From Nocardia niigatensis NBRC 100131 (GTDB taxonomy: Bacteria; Actinomycetota; Actinomycetes; Mycobacteriales; Mycobacteriaceae): DNA of 64,000 nt. The translations under genes were made by a program, and so were the position numbers. The DNA is taken from NCBI RefSeq assembly GCF_000308655.1, contig NZ_BAGC01000055.1, forward strand, positions 62,001 through 126,000. Direction: 5' to 3'. Positions 41,675 through 48,949 of this stretch are shown piece by piece (position 1 is the first letter of the stretch; each line of letters starts with the position of its first letter). The notes beneath the pieces were generated by a model. The model was not told the origin of the DNA, searched no databases, and saw only the letters and a list, made by a program, of their open reading frames with translations.

Positions 41675-41700
41675 CCGGGCCCGGCGCGGTGCGGGCCCGG
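41675..41700 (-). terminator. terminator of the YCII-family gene
   Basis: CCGGGCCCG pairs perfectly with CGGGCCCGG around an 8-nt loop, 10 bp after the stop at 41711. Confidence 0.7.
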
Positions 41701-41710
41701 GAACACCGCG

Positions 41711-42004
41711 TCAGGACATGGGAACGGGTTCGCCGACCTCCACGCGGCCGCCGTAGGTGAGGCCCGGGCAGCCGGAGGCGAGTTTCACCGCCGAGTCGAG
41801 GTCGTCGGCCTCGACGGCGACATACCCGGAGAGCTGGTCGGGAGCGGCGGGGTCGTCGCCCACCATGACCGCGCGGCCCACCCGATTGCCGAAATCCGTG
41901 ACCCGCTCGCCGAGCTCGGCGAACCAGTCGGCCCACAGCTTTTCCTGCTCGGGGGTGGGGGTGCGGGCGGGGTCGTTGCGGAAGGTGAGGATGTAGGTGG
42001 ACAT
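41711..42004 (-). CDS. YCII-related protein, 97 aa
   Basis: A small ferredoxin-like fold protein: YILTFRNDPARTPTPEQ, FAELGERVTDFGNRVGRAVM, then GYVAVEADDLDSAVKLASGC. YCII-related proteins include dehalogenase-like and stress proteins of unclear role, often next to ECF42 sigma genes. The ATG has CAGGAG seven bases upstream. The gene is divergent from the second YCII gene and the sigma gene, and carries the same promoter motif (42054-42081). Confidence 0.75.
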   Translation of the reverse strand: MSTYILTFRNDPARTPTPEQEKLWADWFAELGERVTDFGNRVGRAVMVGDDPAAPDQLSGYVAVEADDLDSAVKLASGCPGLTYGGRVEVGEPVPMS

Positions 42005-42053
42005 GGTGGTTCTCCTGTCGTTCGGACGGCCCGGTCGGCCGACTCGTGATTCC

Positions 42054-42081
42054 GTCGCGCGGCCGCTGACCCGAATCGACA
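42054..42081 (-). promoter_or_regulatory. ECF42-type promoter for the left YCII gene
   Basis: The minus strand reads TGTCGA (42081-42076), an 18-bp spacer, then CGACGG (CGAC at 42057-42054). This fits the TGTCGA / CGA(T)C promoter described for ECF42 sigma factors, and is identical in spacing to the plus-strand copy. Confidence 0.6.
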
Positions 42082-42111
42082 ATCGGGGCCGAGAATCTCT
42101 TTTCGGGCCGC

Positions 42112-42139
42112 TGTCGATTTCGCGGCGATCCCGAACGAC
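42112..42139 (+). promoter_or_regulatory. ECF42-type promoter for the YCII-sigma operon
   Basis: TGTCGA (42112-42117), an 18-bp spacer and CGACGG (CGAC at 42136-42139), about 80 bp before the YCII start. Same elements and spacing as the opposite-strand copy, indicating autoregulation by the sigma factor encoded downstream. Confidence 0.6.
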
Positions 42140-42217
42140 GGGAGAAGTGACAACGACGTCCCGAGAGACACGGCAATGGCGCCGTGCGATCCGTCCCAGT
42201 GAAGGGAGAGTGGTGAC

Positions 42218-42571
42218 ATGCCCGAATACCTGCTGCTGATCCACCACGACGAACAGGCCTGGCTGGCCACCGACCCGGCGGTCCGGGAGCGCACCCTGGC
42301 CGGGCACCTCGAGTTCATGGCTGCCCACGCCGACCGGCTGCGCGGCGGCAACCGGCTGCGCCCGACCTCGACCGCGACCATCGTCCGCCACGACGAGCAC
42401 GGCCGCCCGGTCATCACCGACGGCGTGTTCGCCGAGACGAAAGAGGTGCTGGGCGGCTACTACCTGGTCGAGGCGGCCGACCTGGACGAGGCCATCCGGA
42501 TCGCCGCGGACGTGCCGTCGCCGTTCGGCGGCATCGAGGTCCGCCCGATCCATCCGCACGAAGAGCCGTGA
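42218..42571 (+). CDS. YCII/DGPF-family protein, 117 aa
   Basis: MPEYLLLIHHDEQAWLATDP at the start and VITDGVFAETKEVLGGYYLV in the middle are the usual YCII layout; DGVF stands where the DGPF motif that names this group is found. The end is PFGGIEVRPIHPHEEP. Genes of this family accompany ECF42 sigma factors in many actinobacteria; their biochemical role is not settled. AGGGAGAG precedes the ATG. The stop overlaps the sigma start (GTGA). Confidence 0.82.
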   Translation: MPEYLLLIHHDEQAWLATDPAVRERTLAGHLEFMAAHADRLRGGNRLRPTSTATIVRHDEHGRPVITDGVFAETKEVLGGYYLVEAADLDEAIRIAADVPSPFGGIEVRPIHPHEEP

Positions 42572-43794
42572 CCACGCCGGAGGTGGCCGCCGCGGTCGCC
42601 GAGGCGCACCGGCGCGAGTGGGGTTTCGTGCTGGCGGCGACCGTGCGGGTGACCCGCGACATCGATCTCGCGGAAGAGGCTGTCCAGGAGGCGTTCACGC
42701 AGGCTCTGCAGACCTGGCCGGAGTCCGGGATCCCGGAGCGCCCCGGCGCCTGGCTGACCACGGTGGCCCGGCGGCGCGCCCTGGACGCCCTGCGCCGCGA
42801 TATCGCGTTCGAGCGTTCGATCCCGCTGCTGGTGGAGGACCGGGCCCCGGCCGATTCGGACTCGGTGGCCGACGATCGGCTGCGGCTCATCTTCATCTGC
42901 TGCCACCCGGCCCTGTCGATGGAGGCGCGGGTGGCGCTGACGCTGCGCCTGCTGTGTGGCCTGTCGACCCCGGAGATCGCGCGCGCCTTCCTGGTGCCGG
43001 AGCCGACCATGGCGGCGCGGATCACGCGGGCCAAGAAGAAGATCGCCGAGGCGCACATCCCCTACCGACTCCCGTCCGACGAGGAACTGCCGGACCGTGT
43101 CGACGCGGTGCTGACCGTGCTGCACTTGCTGTTCACCACCGGCCACACCGCCCCGGCCGGCGCCGACCTGGTCCGTCCCGAACTGGTGGAACGCGCCCTC
43201 GATCTGGGCCGCATGCTGCGCCTGCTGCTGCCCAACGACCCGGATGTGGCGGGCCTGCACGCGCTGCTGCTGCTCACCGATGCGCGCCGCGGCACCCGCA
43301 CCGACGAGACCGGACGGTTCCTGCCGCTGGCCGAGCAGGACCGCGCCCGCTGGGACCGTCGCGCCATCTCGGAGGGAATAGCGTTGGTGCGCAAGTCCTT
43401 ACGCGGCCGCGCGCCGGGCCGCTTCCCGCTCATGGCGGCCATTGCCGCCGTCCACGCCGAGGCACCCGCCTTCGACGCCACCGACTGGCACGAGATCGCC
43501 GGCCTCTACGACCATCTCATCGCCATCTGGCCCTCCCCTGTCGTCGCCCTCAATCGCGCCGTCGCCCTGGGCCACGCCCACGGCCCGCAACGCGGCCTGG
43601 ACGAACTCGACCGCTTGGCCACCGAACCCCAGCTCACCGCCTACCACTACCTGCCCGCCGCCCGCGCCGAATTCCTCACCCGCCTGAGCAGATTCGACGA
43701 GGCCCGGCTGGCCTACCAGGAGGCCCTGCTGCTCGCCGGGAACACGGTCGAAACGGACTTTCTCACCTCCCGCCTGCACGAACTCGACCGCTGA
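42568..43794 (+). CDS. ECF42-type sigma factor with C-terminal TPR-like extension, 408 aa
   Basis: Regions 2 and 4 occupy the first 180 residues: FVLAATVRVTRDIDLAEEAV, RPGAWLTTVARRRALDALRR, then the helix-turn-helix LSTPEIARAFLVPEPTMAAR with RITRAKKKI. The remaining 220 residues are a helical extension (GLHALLLLTDARRGTRTDE, IAIWPSPVVALNRAVALGHA, YHYLPAARAEFLTRL) known to be needed for ECF42 activity in place of an anti-sigma factor. It is translationally coupled to the YCII gene, and TGTCGA promoters stand before both YCII genes. Confidence 0.9.
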   Translation: MTTPEVAAAVAEAHRREWGFVLAATVRVTRDIDLAEEAVQEAFTQALQTWPESGIPERPGAWLTTVARRRALDALRRDIAFERSIPLLVEDRAPADSDSVADDRLRLIFICCHPALSMEARVALTLRLLCGLSTPEIARAFLVPEPTMAARITRAKKKIAEAHIPYRLPSDEELPDRVDAVLTVLHLLFTTGHTAPAGADLVRPELVERALDLGRMLRLLLPNDPDVAGLHALLLLTDARRGTRTDETGRFLPLAEQDRARWDRRAISEGIALVRKSLRGRAPGRFPLMAAIAAVHAEAPAFDATDWHEIAGLYDHLIAIWPSPVVALNRAVALGHAHGPQRGLDELDRLATEPQLTAYHYLPAARAEFLTRLSRFDEARLAYQEALLLAGNTVETDFLTSRLHELDR

Positions 43795-43823
43795 ATCGGA
43801 TTGCCGTGGCGCGTGCGGACAGT

Positions 43824-43829
43824 TAGATT
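43824..43829 (+). promoter_or_regulatory. leaderless promoter -10 (TAGATT) for the secreted hydrolase
   Basis: TAGATT, seven bases, ATG at 43837. Confidence 0.5.
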
Positions 43830-43836
43830 GCCGCTC

Positions 43837-44952
43837 ATGCGGATCCGCGGGGCAGTGGCACTGGGGGCGATCGCGCTGGTACTTGGCACCGGCGGCGTGG
43901 CCGCGGCGGCGCCCACGGTCGAACACGAATCCTTCACCTTTCAGTTCGGGGATTTCACCGGGTCGGGTGAGCTCGACTTCCCGGCGGGCGCGCGCAATGC
44001 GCCTCTGGTGGTGCTGATTCCGGGCTCGGGCCCCGAGGATCTCGATGCCGACCAGGCGTCCGGGTCCCACATCTTCCTCGATATCGCGGACGACCTGACC
44101 AGCCGCGGCTACGCGGTGATGCGCTACAACAAGCGCTACGTGCACGGGCCCGGTGACGTCGACGCTGCCGGCTACCGGTCCAAGCTGGACCTGGACGGCA
44201 TGCGCGACGATGCCGACCAGGTGCTGCGTGCCGCCGAACAGGATTCGCACGTCGACCCGCACCATGTCTTCGTCTACGGCTGGAGCGAGGGCAGCACGAT
44301 CGCGGCGGCTCTCGCGACCACCCATCCGGAACTGGCCGGGACCATCTTCCAGGGCCCGGTGGCCCTCCCGTGGCGGGTGACCTTCGGCTACCAGGGCGAA
44401 AAGGTCTACGCGCCGTACCTGTCACGTTTCGCCGTGAACGGACTGCTGGGACCCGAGGAACTGGCACGCGCCTTCCACGGCGACGGCGGCCGGATGGCGA
44501 AACTCGCTGTCCGCTTCGCCTGCGTGGACCCCGACAGCGGCGACTTCACCGTCCGCCCCACCTGGGACCTGAACAGCGACGGCAAGCTGGACGTGAACCT
44601 CGAATTCCGCCCCGACTACCAGTTCTATCTGGAGTCGGCCATGCGCCCCGGGGGCCTCTACGAGATCTATGCCCCGGCCCGAGCCCTCCCCAGCCTCGTC
44701 GAACAGGCCCCGAAACTGACTGCGCCGGTATTGATCCTGCAGGGCGCCCAGGATGCCAACGTCTCTCCCGCCGGATCCTCCACCCTGGACGCGGCGCTCG
44801 CCTCCGCCGGCAATCCCGACCACACCCTGCACGTGTTCTCGAACCTCGGCCATTCCCTCGGCCTCACCCCCGACGTCCTCCACGACGACTTCCAGCCCAT
44901 CGATGCCACCGCCCTCGACACCCTGGGCAATTGGCTGGACGCCCGCCGCTGA
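43837..44952 (+). CDS. secreted alpha/beta hydrolase (serine aminopeptidase type), 371 aa
   Basis: A signal peptide (MRIRGAVALGAIAL to AAAAP) is followed by an alpha/beta hydrolase. Recognisable parts are the oxyanion strand LVVLIPGSGPEDLDADQ, the MRYNKRYVHGPGDV loop, the nucleophile elbow VYGWSEGSTIA, a late LILQGAQDANVSP carrying the acid, and the catalytic His in LGHSLGLTPD. It resembles exported prolyl/serine-aminopeptidase-like esterases. The start is fixed by the leaderless promoter. Its 3' end adjoins a decayed MFS gene on the other strand. Confidence 0.8.
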   Translation: MRIRGAVALGAIALVLGTGGVAAAAPTVEHESFTFQFGDFTGSGELDFPAGARNAPLVVLIPGSGPEDLDADQASGSHIFLDIADDLTSRGYAVMRYNKRYVHGPGDVDAAGYRSKLDLDGMRDDADQVLRAAEQDSHVDPHHVFVYGWSEGSTIAAALATTHPELAGTIFQGPVALPWRVTFGYQGEKVYAPYLSRFAVNGLLGPEELARAFHGDGGRMAKLAVRFACVDPDSGDFTVRPTWDLNSDGKLDVNLEFRPDYQFYLESAMRPGGLYEIYAPARALPSLVEQAPKLTAPVLILQGAQDANVSPAGSSTLDAALASAGNPDHTLHVFSNLGHSLGLTPDVLHDDFQPIDATALDTLGNWLDARR

Positions 44953-45127
44953 ACCGCCGGCCGCGCCGCGCCCGGCGTTCGAGCAGCGCCATCATCGCTG
45001 TCGGCACCACCGCCAGGGTGGAGGCTGCGAGTACCCACACGAAGGTCACCGCGAAAGCTGACGCCCCGGCCGCCGGGGCACCGTCCAGGGGCAGACGCCG
45101 CTGCAGGATGACGACGAACGCGGCAGG
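44953..45127 (-). pseudogene. C-terminal remnant of an MFS transporter
   Basis: The minus frame reads FVVILQRRLPLDGAPAAGAS, then FAVTFVWVLAASTLAVVP and TAMMALLERRARRGRR, the last transmembrane helix and basic tail of a DHA2-type MFS drug exporter. Upstream helices are missing. The plus strand just beyond ends in FEDYYSAQLRTLIHLLGR, which might be a stub of another gene. Confidence 0.5.
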
Positions 45128-45275
45128 AAAAGCGACTGGAAGGCAGCCCGGCTCACCGGAATTCGAGGATTACTACAGTGCGCAGCTGCGCACGCTCATT
45201 CACCTGCTCGGCCGGTAATAAATCGGAATTCACTGCGGCAGTGACGAATCGGCGCGAAGGCGAGCGGGTGCGGGA

Positions 45276-45638
45276 CTATTTGCAGATGGTGGAGAGCGGG
45301 GCGCAGACCGTCCAGCCGGTGCCGTCGGGCCGGGCCGTGGGGACCCAGGTGCGGGTGGAGCCGCCGTCGCCGAGGCGGTTGGCGGTGGCCGGGGCGGGAG
45401 TAGCCGGTTGGGGAGCCACCTGGACGTAGTCGTACTGGTAGCCGTTGGGGTCGATCGAATAGGTGATGACGGTGTGGGGTGCGCTGAGCGGGTGGGATCC
45501 CGAGCCCGCGCCGCCCGAGATGGTCGAGCCGGGCGGTTCCGCCGCCGCGAGGCCGGCGGCGGTGGCGAACAGCGCTCCAGCGGCGACCAGACAGGTCAGC
45601 GGCTTCCGGACGGCGCTCAGGGTGTTGTTGGTGTACAT
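45276..45638 (-). CDS. small secreted protein, 120 aa
   Basis: Signal peptide to about residue 33 (cleavage near GLAAAEP) followed by a Pro/Gly/Ala-rich mature chain with TVITYSIDPNGYQYDYVQV in the middle and two cysteines at the end (WTVCAPLSTICK) that could form a disulfide. GAGGAGG precedes the ATG. No family recognised; exported, perhaps wall-associated. Confidence 0.6.
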   Translation of the reverse strand: MYTNNTLSAVRKPLTCLVAAGALFATAAGLAAAEPPGSTISGGAGSGSHPLSAPHTVITYSIDPNGYQYDYVQVAPQPATPAPATANRLGDGGSTRTWVPTARPDGTGWTVCAPLSTICK

Positions 45639-45729
45639 CGAACCTCCTCGTTCGCCCTGGATACGACGCCGGGTTACGCGCTGGTTCGGTAGGTGATCGA
45701 ACTGTGAAGGCCGACAGGGGATTACGAGA

Positions 45730-46194
45730 TCAGAGACCGGGGCCGGACGGCGGCAACCGACGCTCGCGAGGGACCAGCAGGAGGAGGAGCGACAGCACGA
45801 GTCCGCCGCCGACGAGGTACAGGCCCCAGGCGCCGCTGAGCAGATGCCGATAGTCGGTGCGCAGCTCGTGATCGAAATTCTGGTCGAGCCGCCAGGTCAG
45901 CACGCCCAGTCCGGCCAGACCGACGAGGACCGCGAGCCAGCCGAGGGTCCGGGACCCGACCAGTGCGGCGAGCAGCAGCACGGCCGCCACGCCGAGCAGC
46001 CCGATGGCCAGGGAGGTCACGAAGGACCCTGATTGCGCTCCGATCTGGTCCAGTGTCCGGCCCGAGGCGAATCCCTCGCGCAGATCGGAGAACTGGACAT
46101 TCCGCGCGTCGACCGTGCCGACCAGCGGACCGAAAACCCCGACCGCCACCGCGATGGCGGCGGCGAACAGCAGCAGATGAACGAATGTGCGCAT
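45730..46194 (-). CDS. four-helix membrane protein, 154 aa
   Basis: Hydrophobic helices near residues 5-25, 62-82, 85-103 and 122-142, with a periplasmic loop (DARNVQFSDLREGFASGRTL) between the first two and a basic C-terminus. The start at 46194 (MRTFVHLLLF) is chosen because it begins directly with the first helix. Function unknown. Confidence 0.6.
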   Translation of the reverse strand: MRTFVHLLLFAAAIAVAVGVFGPLVGTVDARNVQFSDLREGFASGRTLDQIGAQSGSFVTSLAIGLLGVAAVLLLAALVGSRTLGWLAVLVGLAGLGVLTWRLDQNFDHELRTDYRHLLSGAWGLYLVGGGLVLSLLLLLVPRERRLPPSGPGL

Positions 46195-46276
46195 ACTCCA
46201 CGGTATTGCGCTTCCGGTCCCCCGGCACGCGTTCAAACCTTACGGTTCGAAACACGCCGGAGGACCGGCGGATGAA

Positions 46277-46588
46277 TCAGGCGCGACGGTCCACCGCGGC
46301 CCAGGCGACCGCCGCAACCACGCCGGAGACGACCGCGACCGACGGCCAGGCGCCGATCTTCTTGGCCAGCGGGTGCGAGGCCCCCATCGCGCCGACTGCG
46401 AGCCCGGTCAGCGCGGCCGCGCCACCGGTGCCGACCGTCTTGCGCCAGCGCGGGAAGGCGGCCGCCGTGCCCGCCGCGAACACGGCGCCACCGAGCTGAC
46501 GCTTCTGCGTGGCCTGGGCGAGCGCGAAGCCGCCGGTGAGGCCGCCGGCCACCAGCAGCGAGGTCGGTACCGCGGGAATCCCTGCCAT
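46277..46588 (-). CDS. small membrane protein, 103 aa
   Basis: Gly/Ala-rich protein with three to four weak hydrophobic helices (VPTSLLVAGGLTGGFAL, TGGAAALTGLAVGAMGAS, VAVVSGVVAAVAWAAV). The ATG at 46588 follows GGAGGTAGTGACA; the upstream frame start lacks a site. Unknown function. Confidence 0.6.
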   Translation of the reverse strand: MAGIPAVPTSLLVAGGLTGGFALAQATQKRQLGGAVFAAGTAAAFPRWRKTVGTGGAAALTGLAVGAMGASHPLAKKIGAWPSVAVVSGVVAAVAWAAVDRRA

Positions 46589-46664
46589 TGTCACTACCTC
46601 CAAAGCGAACGAACTATCCCCCCGACGGTAACCGGAGCCGATTCCACCGCTTTGGCGGGGCCGG

Positions 46665-47306
46665 TCAGTCGCGGTCCGGATCGGCCGCCAGCGACCGGTT
46701 CAGCTGCTGCTCGCTGATCGGCGGAACCGGCAGCGGGTGAGCGGCTTCCGCGCGCAGCCCGTCCAGCATGAGTGCGAGATTGCGCCGCCACGCCTCGGGT
46801 GCGATGCCCGCGGTCTGCTCCACCACCCGGGTATGCGACCAGGTGATGAAGGCGATGTCCTCCAGCGCCCAGTCCGCACGCAGCACTCCGGCATCCTGTG
46901 CGCGCGTGATGATTTCACGCATGATGGCGTGCCCGCGATCGCGCTGTGCCGCGATCTCCGGACTCGGCGCGGCCCGCAGCGCGAGTTCGTTGAGCAACCG
47001 GTCGTAAGCCTGTAATTCGCAGACCTTTTCGACGAGATATACGAACGATTCCCACGGATCGTCAAGGGCCAGCGCCTCTTCCGCGATGCGCCCGCCCGCC
47101 TGGACGCGATCCTCGACGGCCGCCGCGATCAGATCGTCCCGGGTCGGAAACCGGTTGTAGAGCGTGCCGATGGCCACGCCCGCGCGGGCGGCGATCTCCT
47201 TGAGCGGCGCGTCGAGCCCGCGTTCGGCGAAGACCTCACGCGCCGCGGTCACCAGCGCGTCGCGATTGCGGCGGGCGTCGAGGCGGAGGGGTTTCTGCGC
47301 GGGCAT
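46665..47306 (-). CDS. TetR-family transcriptional regulator, 213 aa
   Basis: Helix-turn-helix at about residues 14-60 (RNRDALVTAAREVFAERG, LKEIAARAGVAIGTLYNRF). The C-terminal domain starts RIAEEALALDDPWESFVYLV and has the TetR_C pattern of SbtR-like proteins. The gene has a TAGGAT box six bases before its ATG and faces a divergent SDR gene across two operator copies (47338-47401), so it is expected to repress both. Confidence 0.88.
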   Translation of the reverse strand: MPAQKPLRLDARRNRDALVTAAREVFAERGLDAPLKEIAARAGVAIGTLYNRFPTRDDLIAAAVEDRVQAGGRIAEEALALDDPWESFVYLVEKVCELQAYDRLLNELALRAAPSPEIAAQRDRGHAIMREIITRAQDAGVLRADWALEDIAFITWSHTRVVEQTAGIAPEAWRRNLALMLDGLRAEAAHPLPVPPISEQQLNRSLAADPDRD

Positions 47307-47312
47307 TCGCCG

Positions 47313-47318
47313 ATCCTA
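47313..47318 (-). promoter_or_regulatory. leaderless promoter -10 (TAGGAT) for the TetR gene
   Basis: On the minus strand TAGGAT, six bases, ATG at 47306. Confidence 0.45.
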
Positions 47319-47337
47319 CAAATCGGGCATCGGATTT

Positions 47338-47401
47338 AAGTTGAGCATAGGTTCAAGTTCGTGTTAGCGTCGAACACGTAACTTGAACTATTGCTCAACT
47401 T
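47338..47401. promoter_or_regulatory. double inverted operator between TetR and SDR genes
   Basis: AAGTTGAGCATAGGTTCAAGTT (47338-47359) and its near-exact reverse complement at 47380-47401 face each other around a 20-bp centre that is itself dyadic (GTGTT...AACAC). Each arm holds a 16-bp TTGA-N8-TCAA site (47341-47356 and 47383-47398), a typical TetR-dimer operator. Confidence 0.7.
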
Positions 47402-47415
47402 AGTAAGGAACGAGC

Positions 47416-48138
47416 ATGAGCAAGACCATCGCGATCTTCGGATTCGGTCCCGGCCTGGGCATGGGCGTCGCCCGGCGTTTCGGCCGGGAGGGCTTCCGGG
47501 TGGCCGTCATCGGCCGCAAACCCGACAAGGCCGAACAGCATGTCGCCGACCTGAAGGCCGAGGGCATCGAGGCGGCGGCCTTTCCCGCCGACGTGACCGA
47601 CTCGGCGCAGATCGCCGCCGCGATCGCGACCATCCGGCAGACCTTCGGCGAGATCGACGTCGCCCTGCACGGCGCTGCCGCCGAGATGGCCGACCGCATC
47701 CCGTCCACCCTGGCCCTGGACGTCCCGGACCTGAGCGTGCCCATGGCCCTGAAGCTGCACTCCCCCATGCTCGTCACCCGCGCCCTGGTCCCCGGCATGG
47801 TCGAGCGTGGGGCAGGCGCGCTGCTGTTCTCGTCGGGCTCCTCACCGAACGTTGTGCTGCCCTATCTGTCGAACTTCGGCGTCGCCCTGGCGGCTCAGCG
47901 CGGCTACCTGCTGCAGCTGGCCGAGGAGCTGCGCGACACCGGCGTGTATGTCGGGTTGCTGAACATCGGGGTGCTGATCGGCGACAGCGCGGCCGAGCGG
48001 ATCGTCGACGAGCATCCGGAGCTGGTTCCGGCGGGACTCGACATCGCGCGCATGAGCAATACCGAACTGGGTGACCGGTATTGGGAGATGTACACGCGGC
48101 GTGAACGGACCGAGGAGGAGGTCGGCTTCACCGCGTGA
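47416..48138 (+). CDS. SDR-family protein lacking the YxxxK pair, 240 aa
   Basis: A Rossmann-fold protein with the cofactor loop FGFGPGLGMGVARRFG at the N-terminus and an NADP-favouring IGRKPDK. The following strand keeps ALHGAAAEMAD in place of NNAG. At the catalytic site SSGSSPNVVLPYLSNFGVAL has serines, but Tyr and Lys of YxxxK are replaced (S-N-F-G-V). It may be a non-catalytic or altered oxidoreductase. AAGGA precedes the ATG. Divergent from a TetR gene with shared operators, so probably induced by that regulator's ligand. Confidence 0.78.
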   Translation: MSKTIAIFGFGPGLGMGVARRFGREGFRVAVIGRKPDKAEQHVADLKAEGIEAAAFPADVTDSAQIAAAIATIRQTFGEIDVALHGAAAEMADRIPSTLALDVPDLSVPMALKLHSPMLVTRALVPGMVERGAGALLFSSGSSPNVVLPYLSNFGVALAAQRGYLLQLAEELRDTGVYVGLLNIGVLIGDSAAERIVDEHPELVPAGLDIARMSNTELGDRYWEMYTRRERTEEEVGFTA

Positions 48139-48283
48139 CCCGCGCACCGGCAGCGGGAGATTCGTGGGATGTGTTGCGGGCGAGCCGAGTCATACGATAA
48201 GAACCGTGACGAAACACGGTCCGGGGGGCTCCGGGCGCGTCCGTTCACAGAGTTCCGCTCAGCCGCAAAGGAATAACTCGACC

Positions 48284-48934
48284 ATGACCGGTCCGGTCGT
48301 CTTCACCAGCTCTTACCACGACGAATCCAACGACGACGGATTCCAGTGGGAGTTCTGCTGTGATCGCTGCAGCACCACGTACAAGTCGCCGTTCGAGCAG
48401 AACTACTTCTCCCGCGGCCGGGGTGCGCTGCGTGCGCTGCGCGATCTCTTCGGCGATCAGGTGCGCGCCATCGACAAGATCTCCAATGCCGCGGAGAGCT
48501 ACTCCAACCACTGGGGCGGCTCCTCCTCCAGCACCAAGGACAAGGCGTTCGCACGCGCGGTCGAGCAGGTGCGCAACGACTTCCGGCTGTGCGGCGGCTG
48601 CGGCCGCTGGGTCTGCCACTCGGTGTGCTGGAACGAGCAGGTCGGCCAGTGCGCCAACTGCTCGCCGCAGGTGGCCCACCAGATCGCCCAGGCGCAGGCC
48701 GAGGCCCGCGGCTCGCAGATCCGTGAGGCCGCCTACCAGCAGGACTGGGTGTCGCAGCACGATATGGCCACCCCGGCCCGGGTGTCCTGCCCGACCTGTG
48801 GCGCGCACACCACCGGCGGCAAGTTCTGCTCTACCTGTGGCACCGCCCTGTCCCTGCAATCGAATTGCCGGGGTTGCGGCCACCAGGTCCAGGTGGGCGC
48901 GGCCTTCTGCGCCAACTGCGGCCAGCCCCAATAG
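48284..48934 (+). CDS. zinc-ribbon protein, 216 aa
   Basis: At least four CxxC/CxxxC pairs are visible: FCCDRCSTTY near the start, LCGGCGRWVCHSVCW with QCANCSP in the middle, and two C-terminal ribbons (SCPTC with FCSTC, then NCRGC with FCANC). The last pair is the DZANK/double-zinc-ribbon type. A helical section (QIAQAQAEARGSQIREAAY) separates them. AAAGGA precedes the ATG at 48284. Such proteins bind nucleic acid or other proteins; no specific role can be assigned. Confidence 0.72.
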   Translation: MTGPVVFTSSYHDESNDDGFQWEFCCDRCSTTYKSPFEQNYFSRGRGALRALRDLFGDQVRAIDKISNAAESYSNHWGGSSSSTKDKAFARAVEQVRNDFRLCGGCGRWVCHSVCWNEQVGQCANCSPQVAHQIAQAQAEARGSQIREAAYQQDWVSQHDMATPARVSCPTCGAHTTGGKFCSTCGTALSLQSNCRGCGHQVQVGAAFCANCGQPQ

Positions 48935-48949
48935 GTCCCGTTCACCCGG

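Noticed and set aside
45128..45218. Plus-strand end FEDYYSAQLRTLIHLLGR as a gene
   Set aside because: No start and no upstream domain; possibly a stub of a sigma-like protein but the evidence is a single short stretch.
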